64,000 nucleotides of DNA from Halegenticoccus soli. GTDB taxonomy: Archaea; Halobacteriota; Halobacteria; Halobacteriales; Haloferacaceae. Shown piece by piece: positions 49,169 to 58,581 of this stretch. Position 1 is the stretch's first letter. Each line of letters begins with the position of its first letter. The position numbers and the translations under genes were made by a program. The notes below the pieces were generated by a model. It saw nothing but the letters and a program-made list of their open reading frames with translations, searched no databases and was not told the DNA's origin. Where the stretch lies: contig NZ_PEND01000002.1 of the NCBI RefSeq assembly GCF_002844195.1, positions 620,001-684,000 of the forward strand. Direction: 5' to 3'.

Positions 49169-51682
49169 ATGAGTCGTGGCCCTGAGTTGATAATCACGGA
49201 GAAGGACAACGCCGCGAGACGGATCGCCGACATCCTCAGCGGCGGGTCCGCGGACGCCGAGCGGACGAACGGCGTCAACGTCTACAAGTGGGGCGGCAAG
49301 CGCTGCATCGGGCTGTCGGGGCACGTCGTCGGCGTCGACTTCCCGCCGGAGTACAACGACTGGCGGGACGTCGAGCCGGTCGAGCTCATCGACGCGCCCA
49401 TCGCCAAACAGCCGACGCGGGAGAACATCGTGCGGGCGCTCCGCCGGCTCGCGCGGAACGCCTCCCGGGTCACCATCGCGACCGACTACGACCGCGAGGG
49501 GGAGCTGATCGGCAAGGAGGCGTACGAGCTCGTCCGCGACGTGAACGAGGACGTGCCGGTCGACCGCGTGCGCTTTTCGTCTATCACTCAGCGCGAGGTG
49601 ACCGAGGCGTTCGAGAACCCCGACGAGATCGACTTCGACCTGGCCGCCGCCGGGGAGGCCCGGCAGATCGTCGACCTCGTCTGGGGGGCCGCGCTCACCC
49701 GCTTTCTCTCCCTCTCGGCGCGACAGCTCGGCGACGACTTCATCAGCGTGGGCCGGGTGCAGGGGCCGACGCTGAAGCTCATCGTCGACCGCGAGCGCGA
49801 GATCGAGGCGTTTGACCCCGAGGACTACTGGGAGCTGTTCGCCGAACTGCTGAAGGACGGCGAGGAGGACGCCTTCGAGGCGCAGTACTTCTACCTCGAC
49901 GAGGACGGCAACGAGGCGGAGCGCGTCTGGAACGAGAACGCCGCCGAGGAGGCGTACGAGACGCTCCGCGGGGCGTCGAGCGCGACCGTCGAGTCGGTCC
50001 GGCGGCGCACCCGGACGGACCGCCCGCCCGCGCCGTTCAACACGACGCAGTTCATCCGCGCGGCGGGGAGCATCGGCTACTCCGCCCAGCGGGCGATGAG
50101 CATCGCCGAGGACCTCTACACGGCGGGGTACGTCACCTACCCGCGGACGGACAACACCGTCTACCCCGAGGATCTCGACCCCCGGGAACTGCTGGAGGAG
50201 TTCCTCGGGGACCGCCGGTTCGGCGACGACGCGGAGTCCCTCCTCGGACAGGACGAGATCTCCCCGACGGAGGGCGAAAAGCAGACGACCGACCACCCGC
50301 CGATCCACCCGACCGGCGAGCTTCCGAGCGCGGCCGACCTCTCCGAGGACGAGTTCGAGGTGTACGAGCTCGTCGTCCGGCGCTTCTTCGCCACGGTGGC
50401 GGAGGCGGCGAAGTGGGAGCACCTCCGGGTCGTCGCCGACGTCGGGTCCGGCGACTCGGCGCTGTCGCTCAAGGCGAACGGCAAGCGGCTCGTGAAGCGG
50501 GGGTACCACGAGGTGTACCCGTACTTCAACAACACGGAGAACTTCGTCCCGGCGGTCGAGGAGGGCGAGGTGCTCTCCGTCGCCGACACGCGGCTCGAAG
50601 AGAAGCAGACCCAGCCGCCGCGGCGGTACGGCCAGTCGCGGCTCATCGAGACGATGGAGAAGATGGGGGTCGGAACCAAGGCGACCCGTCACGACGTGAT
50701 CCAGAAGCTCTACGACCGGGGGTACATCGAGAGCGACCCGCCGCGGCCGACGCGGCTGGCGAAGGCGGTCGTCGAGGCCGCCGAGGAGTTCGCGGACCTC
50801 ATCGTGAGCGAGGAGATGACCGCCCGGCTCGAAGAGGACATGGCGGCCATCGCCGACGGCGACGCGACGCTCGACGAGGTGACCGACGAATCCCGCGAGA
50901 TACTGGAGGAGGTGTTCGACGAGCTCATGGAATCCGGCGAGGAACTCGGCGACCACCTCCAGCAGTCGCTCAAGGCGGACAAGACGCTCGGGCCGTGTCC
51001 CGACTGCGGCAGCGACCTCCTGATACGAAAGAGCCGGCGCGGGTCGTACTTCGTCGGCTGCGACGGCTACCCCGACTGCACCTACACGCTCCCGCTCCCG
51101 TCGACCGGCAAGCCGCTCATCCTGGAGGAGACGTGCGAGGAGCACGACCTCCGGCACGTGAAGATGCTCGCCGGGCGCAAGACGTTCACCCACGGCTGTC
51201 CGCAGTGCAAGGCCGACGAGGCCGACGAGCAGGAGGACGAGGTGATCGGCGCGTGTCCGTCGTGCGGGGACGAGCACGGCGGGGAACTGGCGATCAAGCG
51301 CCTCCGCTCCGGCTCGCGGCTCGTCGGTTGCACGCGCTACCCCGACTGCGACTACTCGCTCCCGCTGCCCCGGCGCGGCGAGATCGAGGTGACGGACGAG
51401 CGCTGCGAGGAGCACGACCTCCCGCACCTCGTGGTGCACAACGGCGACGAGCCCTGGGAGCTCGGCTGTCCGATCTGCAACTACCGGGAGTACCAGGCCC
51501 GACAGAGCGGCTCCGAGCTGGAGGCGATTCGGGGGATCGGCAAGAAGACGGCGGAGAAGCTCAAGGAGGCGGGCATCGAGGACGTCGACGGGCTCAAGGA
51601 CGCCGACCCGGACGACCTCGCGGCGTCGGTCGAGGGCGTCGGGGCGGACACGGTGCGGAAGTGGCAGGCGAAGGCGGACTGA
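49169..51682 (+). CDS. topA: DNA topoisomerase I (type IA)
   Basis: This 837-residue enzyme relaxes negatively supercoiled DNA by single-strand passage. The N-terminal Toprim fold begins ELIITEKDNAARRIADIL with the acidic TDYDREGELIG. The active-site tyrosine is Y324 in TAGYVTYPRTDN. Three zinc fingers lie near the C terminus (CPDCGSDL...CDGYPDCTY, CEEHDLR...CPQCKADE, CPSCGDEH...CTRYPDCDY), followed by a helix-hairpin-helix end (IRGIGKKTAEKLKEAGIEDV). ATG 49169 lies about 30 bases after a TATA-like GATTTAGG. Length and order match haloarchaeal TopA. Confidence 0.97.
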   Translation: MSRGPELIITEKDNAARRIADILSGGSADAERTNGVNVYKWGGKRCIGLSGHVVGVDFPPEYNDWRDVEPVELIDAPIAKQPTRENIVRALRRLARNASRVTIATDYDREGELIGKEAYELVRDVNEDVPVDRVRFSSITQREVTEAFENPDEIDFDLAAAGEARQIVDLVWGAALTRFLSLSARQLGDDFISVGRVQGPTLKLIVDREREIEAFDPEDYWELFAELLKDGEEDAFEAQYFYLDEDGNEAERVWNENAAEEAYETLRGASSATVESVRRRTRTDRPPAPFNTTQFIRAAGSIGYSAQRAMSIAEDLYTAGYVTYPRTDNTVYPEDLDPRELLEEFLGDRRFGDDAESLLGQDEISPTEGEKQTTDHPPIHPTGELPSAADLSEDEFEVYELVVRRFFATVAEAAKWEHLRVVADVGSGDSALSLKANGKRLVKRGYHEVYPYFNNTENFVPAVEEGEVLSVADTRLEEKQTQPPRRYGQSRLIETMEKMGVGTKATRHDVIQKLYDRGYIESDPPRPTRLAKAVVEAAEEFADLIVSEEMTARLEEDMAAIADGDATLDEVTDESREILEEVFDELMESGEELGDHLQQSLKADKTLGPCPDCGSDLLIRKSRRGSYFVGCDGYPDCTYTLPLPSTGKPLILEETCEEHDLRHVKMLAGRKTFTHGCPQCKADEADEQEDEVIGACPSCGDEHGGELAIKRLRSGSRLVGCTRYPDCDYSLPLPRRGEIEVTDERCEEHDLPHLVVHNGDEPWELGCPICNYREYQARQSGSELEAIRGIGKKTAEKLKEAGIEDVDGLKDADPDDLAASVEGVGADTVRKWQAKAD

Positions 51683-51699
51683 TCGGCGGGGCGTCCGAC

Positions 51700-52296
51700 C
51701 TACGGGAACCCGACGAAGAGGAGCGTCGCCACCGGCAGCCCGACGACGGCGGCCGACTTGGGGACGGTGACCCCCCGCACCTCGGAGACGGCGAAGGTCC
51801 ACGAGAAGATGGCCCAGAAGAGCGCGACGGCCGCCGCGGCCGCGAGGACCGGCGACTCCGCCGCCGGCGCACGGAGATACAGCGCGAGCGCATCGAGGCC
51901 GCGGTCGCCGGGCGGCGTGGCGTGGAGGGGCGACAGGTAGTACCCGATCTCGAGGAGACTCACGGAGAGCAGCGGGACGAAGCCCGGGAGGAGCGAGGTG
52001 GCCGTGGTCGCCGCGTTCCCCTTCGAGGCGAACGGCGCGGAGAGGAGGTGGAACGCCGCGGCGGAGACGGCGAGAAAGACGAAGGGGCGTGCGAGTTCGA
52101 AGAGGAGCCCCGAGACGGCGGCGAGCAGTCGCTCGGCGGCCGGGGAGAGTTCGACGGTGTGACGCCAGAACGCGACCGCGCCGAGGCCGTACGCGAACGC
52201 GAGCGAGAGGACGAGGAGGTATCTCCGCCGGCCGGACCGCTCCGCGGTCAGTTTGCGGACGAGCGCGTCGACGTAACTCCGTTTCGCTTCTCCCAT
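51700..52296 (-). CDS. YIP1-like multi-TM membrane protein
   Basis: This 198-residue protein starts MGEAKRSYVDALVRKLTAERSGRRRYLLVLSLAFAYG. It has about five helices (roughly 27-47, 60-88, 103-123, 148-165 and 178-196) and a charged cytoplasmic N terminus. The layout resembles YIP1-family membrane proteins of archaea, but the match is loose. ATG 52296 follows TATA-like GATAAAG (52331-52337) by about 38 bases; ATG 52341 would add 15 residues. It converges with topA, 17 bases apart. The function is not known. Confidence 0.65.
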   Translation of the reverse strand: MGEAKRSYVDALVRKLTAERSGRRRYLLVLSLAFAYGLGAVAFWRHTVELSPAAERLLAAVSGLLFELARPFVFLAVSAAAFHLLSAPFASKGNAATTATSLLPGFVPLLSVSLLEIGYYLSPLHATPPGDRGLDALALYLRAPAAESPVLAAAAAVALFWAIFSWTFAVSEVRGVTVPKSAAVVGLPVATLLFVGFP

Positions 52297-52341
52297 CGGT
52301 GGTCCGCTATCGTTCGATTCCTCGCGTCGACACTTTATCAT

Positions 52342-52612
52342 TCCGGCTGTGTTTGTACGTCAGTTGGACACTCAGCCGCTCTCATCATGTTCGATTTGAC
52401 GAACGTGAGAGAATTTGTCCGGTCATCGAGACGACCGCTCCCGATCGCCCGAGCGGACCGCGCAGAGCCCGCCCCCGATGCCGACGGGCGAGTCGACGCG
52501 GCCCCGTCCGCCCGTTTCCCTCCGTCGCCCTGCGGCGCGTGAACGATGCTCGTGACGGCGGACAGGGAGGTTCCGCGGGCTTTTTAACCGCTCCACGGAG
52601 TAGAAAGCCGCA
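52342..52612. other. Promoter region between the YIP1-like gene and GGGP synthase
   Basis: The gap of about 270 bases has no convincing gene. CTTTTTAACCGC (52578-52589) near the right end is a well-placed TATA box for the leaderless ATG at 52613. The left part carries the promoter of the leftward gene (AT-rich 52330-52420). Confidence 0.55.
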
Positions 52613-53335
52613 ATGACCGCTCCCTGGGAACACTGGGATCACATCACCAAAATCGACCCGGACAAGGAACTCGTCGGCGACGAGACGTTCGCGGACGTGT
52701 GCGCCACCGGGACCGACGCGATCGAGATCGGCGGGACCACGGGCATGACCAAGGAGAACATGAGCGCCGTCATCGACGCGTGCGCCGAGTACGACGTGCC
52801 GCTCTACCAGGAGCCGTCGAACCCGGGCGTCGTGATCGACTCGGACGCGCTCGACGGCTATCTCATCCCGACCGTGTTCAACTCGCAGGACCACTTCTGG
52901 ATCGTCGGCGCGCACAAGGAGTGGGTTCGGATCGAAAGCGGCCTCGACTGGAACCGGACGCACACGGAGGCGTACATCGTTCTCAACCCCGACTCGTCGG
53001 TCGCCGAGTACACCAACGCCGACTGCGACCAGACCGCCGAGGACGTCGCCTCGTTCGCCGCCGTCGCGGAGAAGATGTTCGGCCAGGAGATCGTCTACGT
53101 CGAGTACTCGGGCACCTTCGGCGACCCGGAGAAGGTCGCGGCCGCGCGCGACGCGCTCGATCGCGCGACGCTCTTTTACGGCGGCGGCATCCGGGATTAC
53201 GACTCCGCACACACGATGGGACGGCACGCCGACACCGTCGTGGTGGGCAACCTGCTGCACGACAAGGGCGTCGACGCCGTCCGCGAGACCGTCGAAGGGG
53301 TCAAGGACGCGCACGCCGAGCGGATCACCTCCTGA
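52613..53335 (+). CDS. Geranylgeranylglyceryl phosphate synthase (PcrB family)
   Basis: This 240-residue TIM-barrel enzyme joins geranylgeranyl diphosphate to sn-glycerol-1-phosphate, the step that sets the archaeal ether-lipid stereochemistry. Motifs are [55 protein letters not shown] and [13 protein letters not shown], for phosphate and prenyl binding. ATG 52613 fits a leaderless mRNA after CTTTTTAACC. Its length agrees with the archaeal group of PcrB. The next gene is a convergent Lrp regulator. Confidence 0.94.
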   Translation: MTAPWEHWDHITKIDPDKELVGDETFADVCATGTDAIEIGGTTGMTKENMSAVIDACAEYDVPLYQEPSNPGVVIDSDALDGYLIPTVFNSQDHFWIVGAHKEWVRIESGLDWNRTHTEAYIVLNPDSSVAEYTNADCDQTAEDVASFAAVAEKMFGQEIVYVEYSGTFGDPEKVAAARDALDRATLFYGGGIRDYDSAHTMGRHADTVVVGNLLHDKGVDAVRETVEGVKDAHAERITS

Positions 53336-53433
53336 TCGGTCGGTCCCGATTCGAACGCCGGCGACTCCTCCGATCTCCGGGCGTCCCGCCGGTTACACCT
53401 CCAGTTTCCGGGCACACCGCCGGTTACGTCGAT

Positions 53434-53913
53434 CTACTCCGTAGAATTCTCCTCGATGGCGAACCCGTGGTACGGGTGGACGTACTCGTTGCGGACGATG
53501 TCCTCGTCGACGATCTCGAAGCCGAGGGCGTTCAGGTCCTGTCCGATCCGGCTGAGGTCGTCGCTGTCGGTGCCGACCGCGACGATGTGGACGTTGCCCG
53601 CGCCGGTCATGATCTCCCGGACGCTGATCACGCCCGGAACTTCGACGGCGTCCTGTGCGAGCCGTTCCCGCTCGGGGATGGGCGCGGTGCAGATGATGAG
53701 CGTGTAGAGCTGGAAACCCGCGCGTTCGTAGTCCAGGTCGAGGTGGTACCCCCTGATGTACCCCTCGTCTTCGAGCCGGTGGATCCGGTTTCGCACCGTG
53801 CTGGGGGAGACGTCCATCACGTCGGCGATCTCGCGGGCCGACGTGTTGCGGGCGTCCCGCTGTAAGGAGTGAATGATGTATCGATCCAGTTCGTCCAGTG
53901 CGTCAGCGACCAT
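53434..53913 (-). CDS. Lrp/AsnC-family transcription regulator
   Basis: This 159-residue protein has a DNA-binding HTH (LDRYIIHSLQRDARNTSAREIADVMDVSPSTVRNRIHRLEDEGYI) and a RAM ligand-binding domain (YTLIICTAPIPERERLAQDAVEVPGVISVREIMTGAGNVHIVAVG). Members usually act as octamers and sense amino acids or other small molecules. ATG 53913 is the only start with a full HTH. The regulated genes are not evident; the neighbours are GGGP synthase (convergent) and the amphi-Trp gene. Confidence 0.93.
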   Translation of the reverse strand: MVADALDELDRYIIHSLQRDARNTSAREIADVMDVSPSTVRNRIHRLEDEGYIRGYHLDLDYERAGFQLYTLIICTAPIPERERLAQDAVEVPGVISVREIMTGAGNVHIVAVGTDSDDLSRIGQDLNALGFEIVDEDIVRNEYVHPYHGFAIEENSTE

Positions 53914-53988
53914 ACCGGGGTCTCACGCACCACCGGAATGAAACTTGCTCACTTCGACTCGGGGATCCGGGCGGCGGAGGCGCCCGGG

Positions 53989-54297
53989 CTACTCGATTCG
54001 GAGCGTCCCGTCGTCGCCCTCGTCGCCCTCGTCCCACTCGATCTCGAACTCGACGCTCAGTTCGCCCCGTCCGCCGCCGCTCGGCGTCTCCCGCTCCGCC
54101 TCCACTTCGAACGTGGGCCGCGTCGGGATCTGCAGCGTGACGTTCTGCTCGCCGGCGCTGAGCGTGAGTTCGCCGTCCGACTCGACGGCGTCGGCGACCG
54201 TTCTGAGGTACCGCGCGATCTCCGCCCGATCCATCGACTGTTCGACCGAAAAGATGGTCTCTTCTGGCACGAGTTCCGGTACGCGCTCCGGGCACAT
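53989..54297 (-). CDS. Amphi-Trp domain protein
   Basis: This protein of about 102 residues contains an amphi-Trp domain (EETIFSVEQSMDRAEIARYLRTVADAVESDGELTLSAGEQNVTLQIPTRPTFEVEAERE...GELSVEFEIEWDE), a small alpha/beta module that is common in haloarchaea and of unknown role. ATG 54297 gives a nine-residue lead; GTG 54270 is also possible and closer to the usual start of the domain. The final part is acidic (DEGDEGDDGTLRIE). Confidence 0.8.
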   Translation of the reverse strand: MCPERVPELVPEETIFSVEQSMDRAEIARYLRTVADAVESDGELTLSAGEQNVTLQIPTRPTFEVEAERETPSGGGRGELSVEFEIEWDEGDEGDDGTLRIE

Positions 54298-54607
54298 CAA
54301 TTCGCGTATCGGCAACGTGTCCGGCGTCGATTCCCGATACGGAATCGAATCCGGGAGACGATTCGCGCATCCGCACCGAACGTCGGGAACCGGCGGCGCG
54401 TGGCTCGCTGTCGCCGCCGCGTCGCTCCTCGTCGCTGGAATAGTGTGACCGGGTGGGGCGGAAACCGACATGCCGATCGCAGGCACGACACGCCGGCGGC
54501 GAGAAGCGAAACGCCGACGGAACGGGCGCGCCGAGCCCGCGTGTCCCGCGGGACGGGGGCCGACCGAAAAGACCGTTTTTAAGACGAGCCGTCCAGAACT
54601 GGGGGAC
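54298..54607. other. Upstream region of aspS
   Basis: About 310 bases with no supported gene. CCGTTTTTAAGACG (54569-54582) is a clear TATA box 25-35 bases before the aspS ATG at 54608, so that mRNA is leaderless. Short open frames in this gap have non-coding codon patterns. Confidence 0.55.
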
Positions 54608-55912
54608 ATGCGAAACAGAACCTACACGGCCGATGCCGAGCCGGGCCGGACGGTCACGGTCGCCGGGTGGGTCCACGAGATCAGGGACCTCGGCGGCATC
54701 GCCTTTCTGATCCTCCGGGACAAGACCGGGAGGATCCAGATCAAGTTCGAGAAGGACGAGATGGACGACGAGCTCGTCGAGACGGGCCTCGGCGTGCACC
54801 GCGAGAGCGTCGTCACCGTCACCGGCGACGTGGAGGAGGAGCCGCGCGCCCCGACGGGCGTCGAAATCGTCCCCGAGTCGATCGAGGTGCTCGCGGAGGC
54901 CGCGCCCGACCTCCCGCTCGACCCTTCCGGGAAGGTCGACGCCGAGCTCTCGACCCGGCTGGACAACCGGACGCTCGACCTCCGCAAGGAGGAGGTCAAG
55001 GCGATCTTCGAGATCCGCGCCGAGGTGCTTCGGGCCGTGCGCGAGCAGTTCCGCTCGATCGGCTGCACCGAGATCAACACGCCGAAGATCGTCGCCACCG
55101 GCACGGAGGGCGGCACGGAGCTGTTCCCGATCACCTACTTCGGCCGCGAGGCGTTCATGAACCAGTCGCCGCAGCTGTTCAAGCAGCTGATGATTGGCTC
55201 CGGGCTGGAGCGGGTATTCGAGATCGGGCCGATCTTCCGCGCCGAGGAGCACAACACGCCCCGCCACCTGAACGAGGCGACCTCGATCGACTTCGAGAGC
55301 GCGTTCATCGACCAGCGCGAGGCGATGGACGCCTGCGAGAGCGTCGTCAGGGCCGCCTACGAGGCCGTCGCCGACAACTGCGCCGAGGAGCTCGAAACGC
55401 TCGGGCTCGCCGACGAGTTCGAGGTTCCGGAGGACGACTTCCCCCGGATCAGCTACGAGGAGGCCATAGAGCGCATCAACGCGACGGGCGAGCTCGACGA
55501 GCAGCTCGTCTGGGGCGACGACCTCTCGACGGAGGCCGAGCGGGCGCTCGGCGACGACGTCGGCGGGCACTACTTCATCACCGACTGGCCGAGCGAGATC
55601 AAGCCGTTCTACATCAAGGACCACGACGCCGATCCGCAGTTGTCGACCGGCTTCGACATGATGCACCCCCGGATGGAGCTCGTCTCGGGCGGACAGCGCG
55701 AGCACCGCTACGAGAAGCTCGTCGAGGGCTTCGAACAGCAGGGGCTCGATCCGGACTCCTTCGAGTACTACACGAAGATGTTCAAGTACGGCATGCCGCC
55801 GCACGCCGGCTGGGGCCTCGGCGGCGAGCGCCTCGTCATGACGATGCTCGACCTGCCGAACATCCGCGAGGCGGTGCTGTTCCCGCGAGACAGACAGCGG
55901 CTGAGTCCGTAG
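54608..55912 (+). CDS. aspS: Aspartyl-tRNA synthetase (archaeal, probably non-discriminating)
   Basis: This 434-residue class II synthetase has an N-terminal OB-fold anticodon-binding domain ([32 protein letters not shown]) and a catalytic core with motif 2 ([27 protein letters not shown]) and motif 3 ([14 protein letters not shown]). It follows the archaeal form, which often charges both tRNA(Asp) and tRNA(Asn), the second being repaired by GatCAB; gatB lies in this window. ATG 54608 follows a TATA box by 27-38 bases. Confidence 0.95.
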   Translation: MRNRTYTADAEPGRTVTVAGWVHEIRDLGGIAFLILRDKTGRIQIKFEKDEMDDELVETGLGVHRESVVTVTGDVEEEPRAPTGVEIVPESIEVLAEAAPDLPLDPSGKVDAELSTRLDNRTLDLRKEEVKAIFEIRAEVLRAVREQFRSIGCTEINTPKIVATGTEGGTELFPITYFGREAFMNQSPQLFKQLMIGSGLERVFEIGPIFRAEEHNTPRHLNEATSIDFESAFIDQREAMDACESVVRAAYEAVADNCAEELETLGLADEFEVPEDDFPRISYEEAIERINATGELDEQLVWGDDLSTEAERALGDDVGGHYFITDWPSEIKPFYIKDHDADPQLSTGFDMMHPRMELVSGGQREHRYEKLVEGFEQQGLDPDSFEYYTKMFKYGMPPHAGWGLGGERLVMTMLDLPNIREAVLFPRDRQRLSP

Positions 55913-56003
55913 CGCACCGGCCGTTTTGGTTCGATCTCGGTCGCCTCCGTCGATTCGAGGCGCCGGCCACGCCGCTTATCCCGAACAGGTCCTAAGCGCG
56001 CGT

Positions 56004-56576
56004 ATGGCCGACCTGAACGATCGCGTCCTCGACGAGGCCGAAGGCAGGGGCGAAGCGTTCTCCGTCGAGAACCTCATCACGCTCGTCGAGCGACACGAGG
56101 CCGATCCGGAGCCGGGGGTGCCGGCGGACCGGCTCCGGGAGTACGCCGAGCACCTCGAAGGACACGGCGGACCGATGAGCGTCGACCAGGTCGACGCGGC
56201 GCTGGAGCTTCACCGCACCGACGCGGAGTCGTGGCAGGGGCCCGACGCGCTGTACGAGGTCGGCGACGGCCGCGTCAGCCTCTACCCCGCGTCGTGGTAC
56301 GACCGGCTGGAGGGGGAGACCGATCCGGCGCGGTACCTCGAAGTCATCCTGGAGGACGTGGACGACAGCCGGAGCGCCTTCGCCACGGGCGGCGCCGGTA
56401 AAGGCGTCCCCGAGAACGTCCTGCTCAACGTCGCGACCGTCATCGGCGGCGTGAGCTGGCGGGACGCGGCGGCCGAGCTACAGGCGCTCGGTGACGAGGG
56501 GATCGTCGTCGCCGACGCCGAACAGCACCCGAACGCGCGGATCCGGCTCACGGAGAAGTACTTCGACGACCGCTGA
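56004..56576 (+). CDS. Uncharacterised haloarchaeal protein (family A, paralogue 1)
   Basis: This 190-residue soluble protein contains VENLITLVERHEADPEPGVPADRLREYAEHL, then DALYEVGDGRVSLYPASWYDRLEGETDP and a C-terminal half ending ARIRLTEKYFDDR. It is homologous along its length to the protein at 59745 (LYPASWYDR against AYPPSWHER). No known enzyme motif is visible; the conserved S-x-YP-x-SW-x-x-R segment and the winged-helix-like C terminus (LLNVATVIGGVSWRDAAAELQALGDEGIVV) suggest a regulator or nucleic-acid binder. ATG 56004 is the first in frame. Confidence 0.7.
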   Translation: MADLNDRVLDEAEGRGEAFSVENLITLVERHEADPEPGVPADRLREYAEHLEGHGGPMSVDQVDAALELHRTDAESWQGPDALYEVGDGRVSLYPASWYDRLEGETDPARYLEVILEDVDDSRSAFATGGAGKGVPENVLLNVATVIGGVSWRDAAAELQALGDEGIVVADAEQHPNARIRLTEKYFDDR

Positions 56577-56703
56577 GCGCGCGCGGCCGACCCGCGCGGC
56601 CGGTCGCCTCCGGCACCTCGCCTTCGCTCACTCGACTTCCCTCCCCCGGATCCGGCGCGGCGGGATAACAACGATTAATCGGGACCTCGCCATTTGACCG
56701 TTC

Positions 56704-57543
56704 ATGAGCGACGAGGTAGCCGCGTTCGTCCCCGGGCACATCACCGGTTTTTTCAGCGCCCATCCGGCGGACGAGCCGACGAAGGCCGGGTCCCGCGGCG
56801 CCGGCTTGACCCTCTCTGACGGCGTCGAGGTGACGGTCCGGCCGGCGTCCACCACCCGGATCGCGCTGAACGGCTCGCCGATCGAGATGGAGCCGGTGGA
56901 GCGGGTCCTCGGCGCGCTCGGGGTCGACGCGCGCGTTTCGGCCGAGACCGACCTCCCCCTCGGCGCCGGATTCGGCGTCTCCGGGGCGATGTCGCTCGGG
57001 ACGGCGCTCGCGGCCAACGCCGCGTTCGGGTGCGGCCACTCGGAGAACGAGCTCACGACCGTCGCCCACGGCGCGGAAGTGCAGGCGGGGACGGGTCTCG
57101 GCGACGTGGTCGCGCAGGCCCGCGGCGGGTTGCCGATCCGCCTGGAGCCGGGAGCGCCGGGGTACGGCCTGCTCGACGGAATCCCCGCGCGCGCGAGGAT
57201 CGAATACGTCACGTTCGGCGACCTCCCGACGGAGGAGGTGCTCTCGGGCGACACGAAGCGGCTCTCGACGGCCGGACAGCACGCCCTCTCCCGCCTGGTC
57301 GCGGAACCGACCCTCCCGCGGCTCATGTCGGCTTCGCGGCGGTTCGCCCGCGAGGCGGGGCTCCTGACCGACGAGGTCGCGGCCGCCGTTCGGGACGTGA
57401 GCGAGGCGGGCGGCGAGGCGTCGATGGCGATGCTCGGCCGGACGGCGTTCGCGCTCGGAACGGGACTCTCGGACGCGGGCTACGACGCGACGGCGTGTCG
57501 GACTCACCCGACGGGGGCGGCACTCCTCGGAGACGAGGTGTAA
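56704..57543 (+). CDS. Pantoate kinase (GHMP family)
   Basis: This 279-residue kinase phosphorylates pantoate, the first dedicated step of the archaeal CoA route, which replaces the bacterial order. The GHMP ATP-binding loop is PLGAGFGVSGAMSLGTAL, and the substrate side includes GTGLGDVVAQARGG and CRTHPTGAALL. ATG 56704 lies about 30 bases after a TATA-like GATTAAT. The partner enzyme, phosphopantothenate synthetase, is the next gene. The stop is directly followed by three tandem hairpins. Confidence 0.92.
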   Translation: MSDEVAAFVPGHITGFFSAHPADEPTKAGSRGAGLTLSDGVEVTVRPASTTRIALNGSPIEMEPVERVLGALGVDARVSAETDLPLGAGFGVSGAMSLGTALAANAAFGCGHSENELTTVAHGAEVQAGTGLGDVVAQARGGLPIRLEPGAPGYGLLDGIPARARIEYVTFGDLPTEEVLSGDTKRLSTAGQHALSRLVAEPTLPRLMSASRRFAREAGLLTDEVAAAVRDVSEAGGEASMAMLGRTAFALGTGLSDAGYDATACRTHPTGAALLGDEV

Positions 57544-57550
57544 GACCCGA

Positions 57551-57639
57551 GCCGGTACTGTCACCGGCGAGGTGTGAGACCCGAGGCGACACCGTCTGTC
57601 GCCTCGGTGTAGGACCCCGAACCGACACCGTCCGTCGGT
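57551..57639 (+). repeat. Three tandem hairpins with covarying stems between PoK and PPS
   Basis: Each unit reads GGTGTRRGACCC(C)GA followed by a perfect stem: GCCGGT/ACCGGC (57551-57556 with 57563-57568), GAGGCGACA/TGTCGCCTC (57583-57591 with 57597-57605) and ACCGAC/GTCGGT (57621-57626 with 57634-57639). The stem bases differ between units yet stay fully paired, and the loops keep a CGTC or TGTC core. Units repeat every 34-36 bases, beginning 7 bases after the PoK stop codon. This suggests structured RNA rather than accident. Confidence 0.75.
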
Positions 57640-57739
57640 GGGCCGCGAGGCGCGGAACGGATCCCGGGGGTTCGGAGTCGACCTTCTCGCCGCCGGGACG
57701 AAATGGCGGGCTTTTTCGGGAGGACGACCAACGTCGGGT

Positions 57740-58510
57740 ATGAGCGAGATTCGAATCCCCGAGGACCACCCCCGGTACGAGTCGCTTCTCACGCGGCATC
57801 GCATCGAGAAGGGGGTAGACGAGGGGATCACGAGCCGGCAGGGGCTCATCGCGCAGGGGCGCGGGGAGGCGTTCGACTACCTCCTCGGCGAGCGGACGAC
57901 GGACGGCGCGGACGCGGCCGAGCGGGCCGCGGCGGCGGCGCTCCTCCTCGCCGACCACGCCGTTCTCTCCGTGAACGGGAACGTCGCCGCGCTCGTCCCG
58001 GGAGAGATCGTCGAACTCGCCGAGGCGACCGGCGCGGACATCGAGGTCAACCTGTTCAACCGGACCGACGAACGGATGGCGGCCATCGCCGCCCACCTCC
58101 GCGAACACGGCGCGGAGGAGGTGAAGGGCCTGGACGCCGACGGCCGCATCCCGGGGCTCTCCCACGAGCGGGCGAAGGTCGACGCCGACGGCATCGGCGA
58201 CGCGGACGTGGTGCTCGTCCCGCTGGAGGACGGTGACCGGGCCGAGGCGCTCTCCGCGATGGGCAAGACCGAGATCGTCATCGACCTGAATCCCCTCTCG
58301 CGCTCGGCGCGCGCCGCGGCGATACCGATCGTCGACAACATCGTCCGGGCCGTGCCGAACGTCACCCGCCACGCCCGCGAACTGCGCGACGCGCCGCGGG
58401 AGGAACTAGCCCGGATCGTCGACGGGTTCGACCGCGAGCGAGCGCTCGGGGAGGCGGAGCGCGAGATCCGCGATGGCGCGAGGAGCGACGTGAGTCCGAC
58501 CGACCGATAG
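57740..58510 (+). CDS. 4-phosphopantoate--beta-alanine ligase (phosphopantothenate synthetase)
   Basis: This 256-residue enzyme joins phosphopantoate to beta-alanine using ATP, the second step of archaeal CoA synthesis. Family motifs include HPRYESLLTRHRIEKGVDEGI at the start, ALLLADHAVLSVNGNVAALVPGEIVELAE, and TEIVIDLNPLSRSARAAAIPIVDNIVRAVPNV. ATG 57740 is used; upstream codons are within the hairpin-rich leader. A GC-rich 100-base stretch (57640-57739) with GGCTTTTTCGGGAGGACG lies just before the gene and may hold a promoter. Confidence 0.92.
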   Translation: MSEIRIPEDHPRYESLLTRHRIEKGVDEGITSRQGLIAQGRGEAFDYLLGERTTDGADAAERAAAAALLLADHAVLSVNGNVAALVPGEIVELAEATGADIEVNLFNRTDERMAAIAAHLREHGAEEVKGLDADGRIPGLSHERAKVDADGIGDADVVLVPLEDGDRAEALSAMGKTEIVIDLNPLSRSARAAAIPIVDNIVRAVPNVTRHARELRDAPREELARIVDGFDRERALGEAEREIRDGARSDVSPTDR

Positions 58511-58581
58511 TCGCCGCCGTCGGCCGGCGGTCAGTGATCGGCGGTCGCGGTCGAGCGCTTTCCTCTCCGGTCGGCGCGCCG

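Noticed and set aside
57551-57639. Simple transcription terminators
   Set aside because: Three stacked hairpins without T runs directly after the stems, upstream of a same-strand pathway gene, fit a leader element better than terminators, although a terminator role is not excluded.
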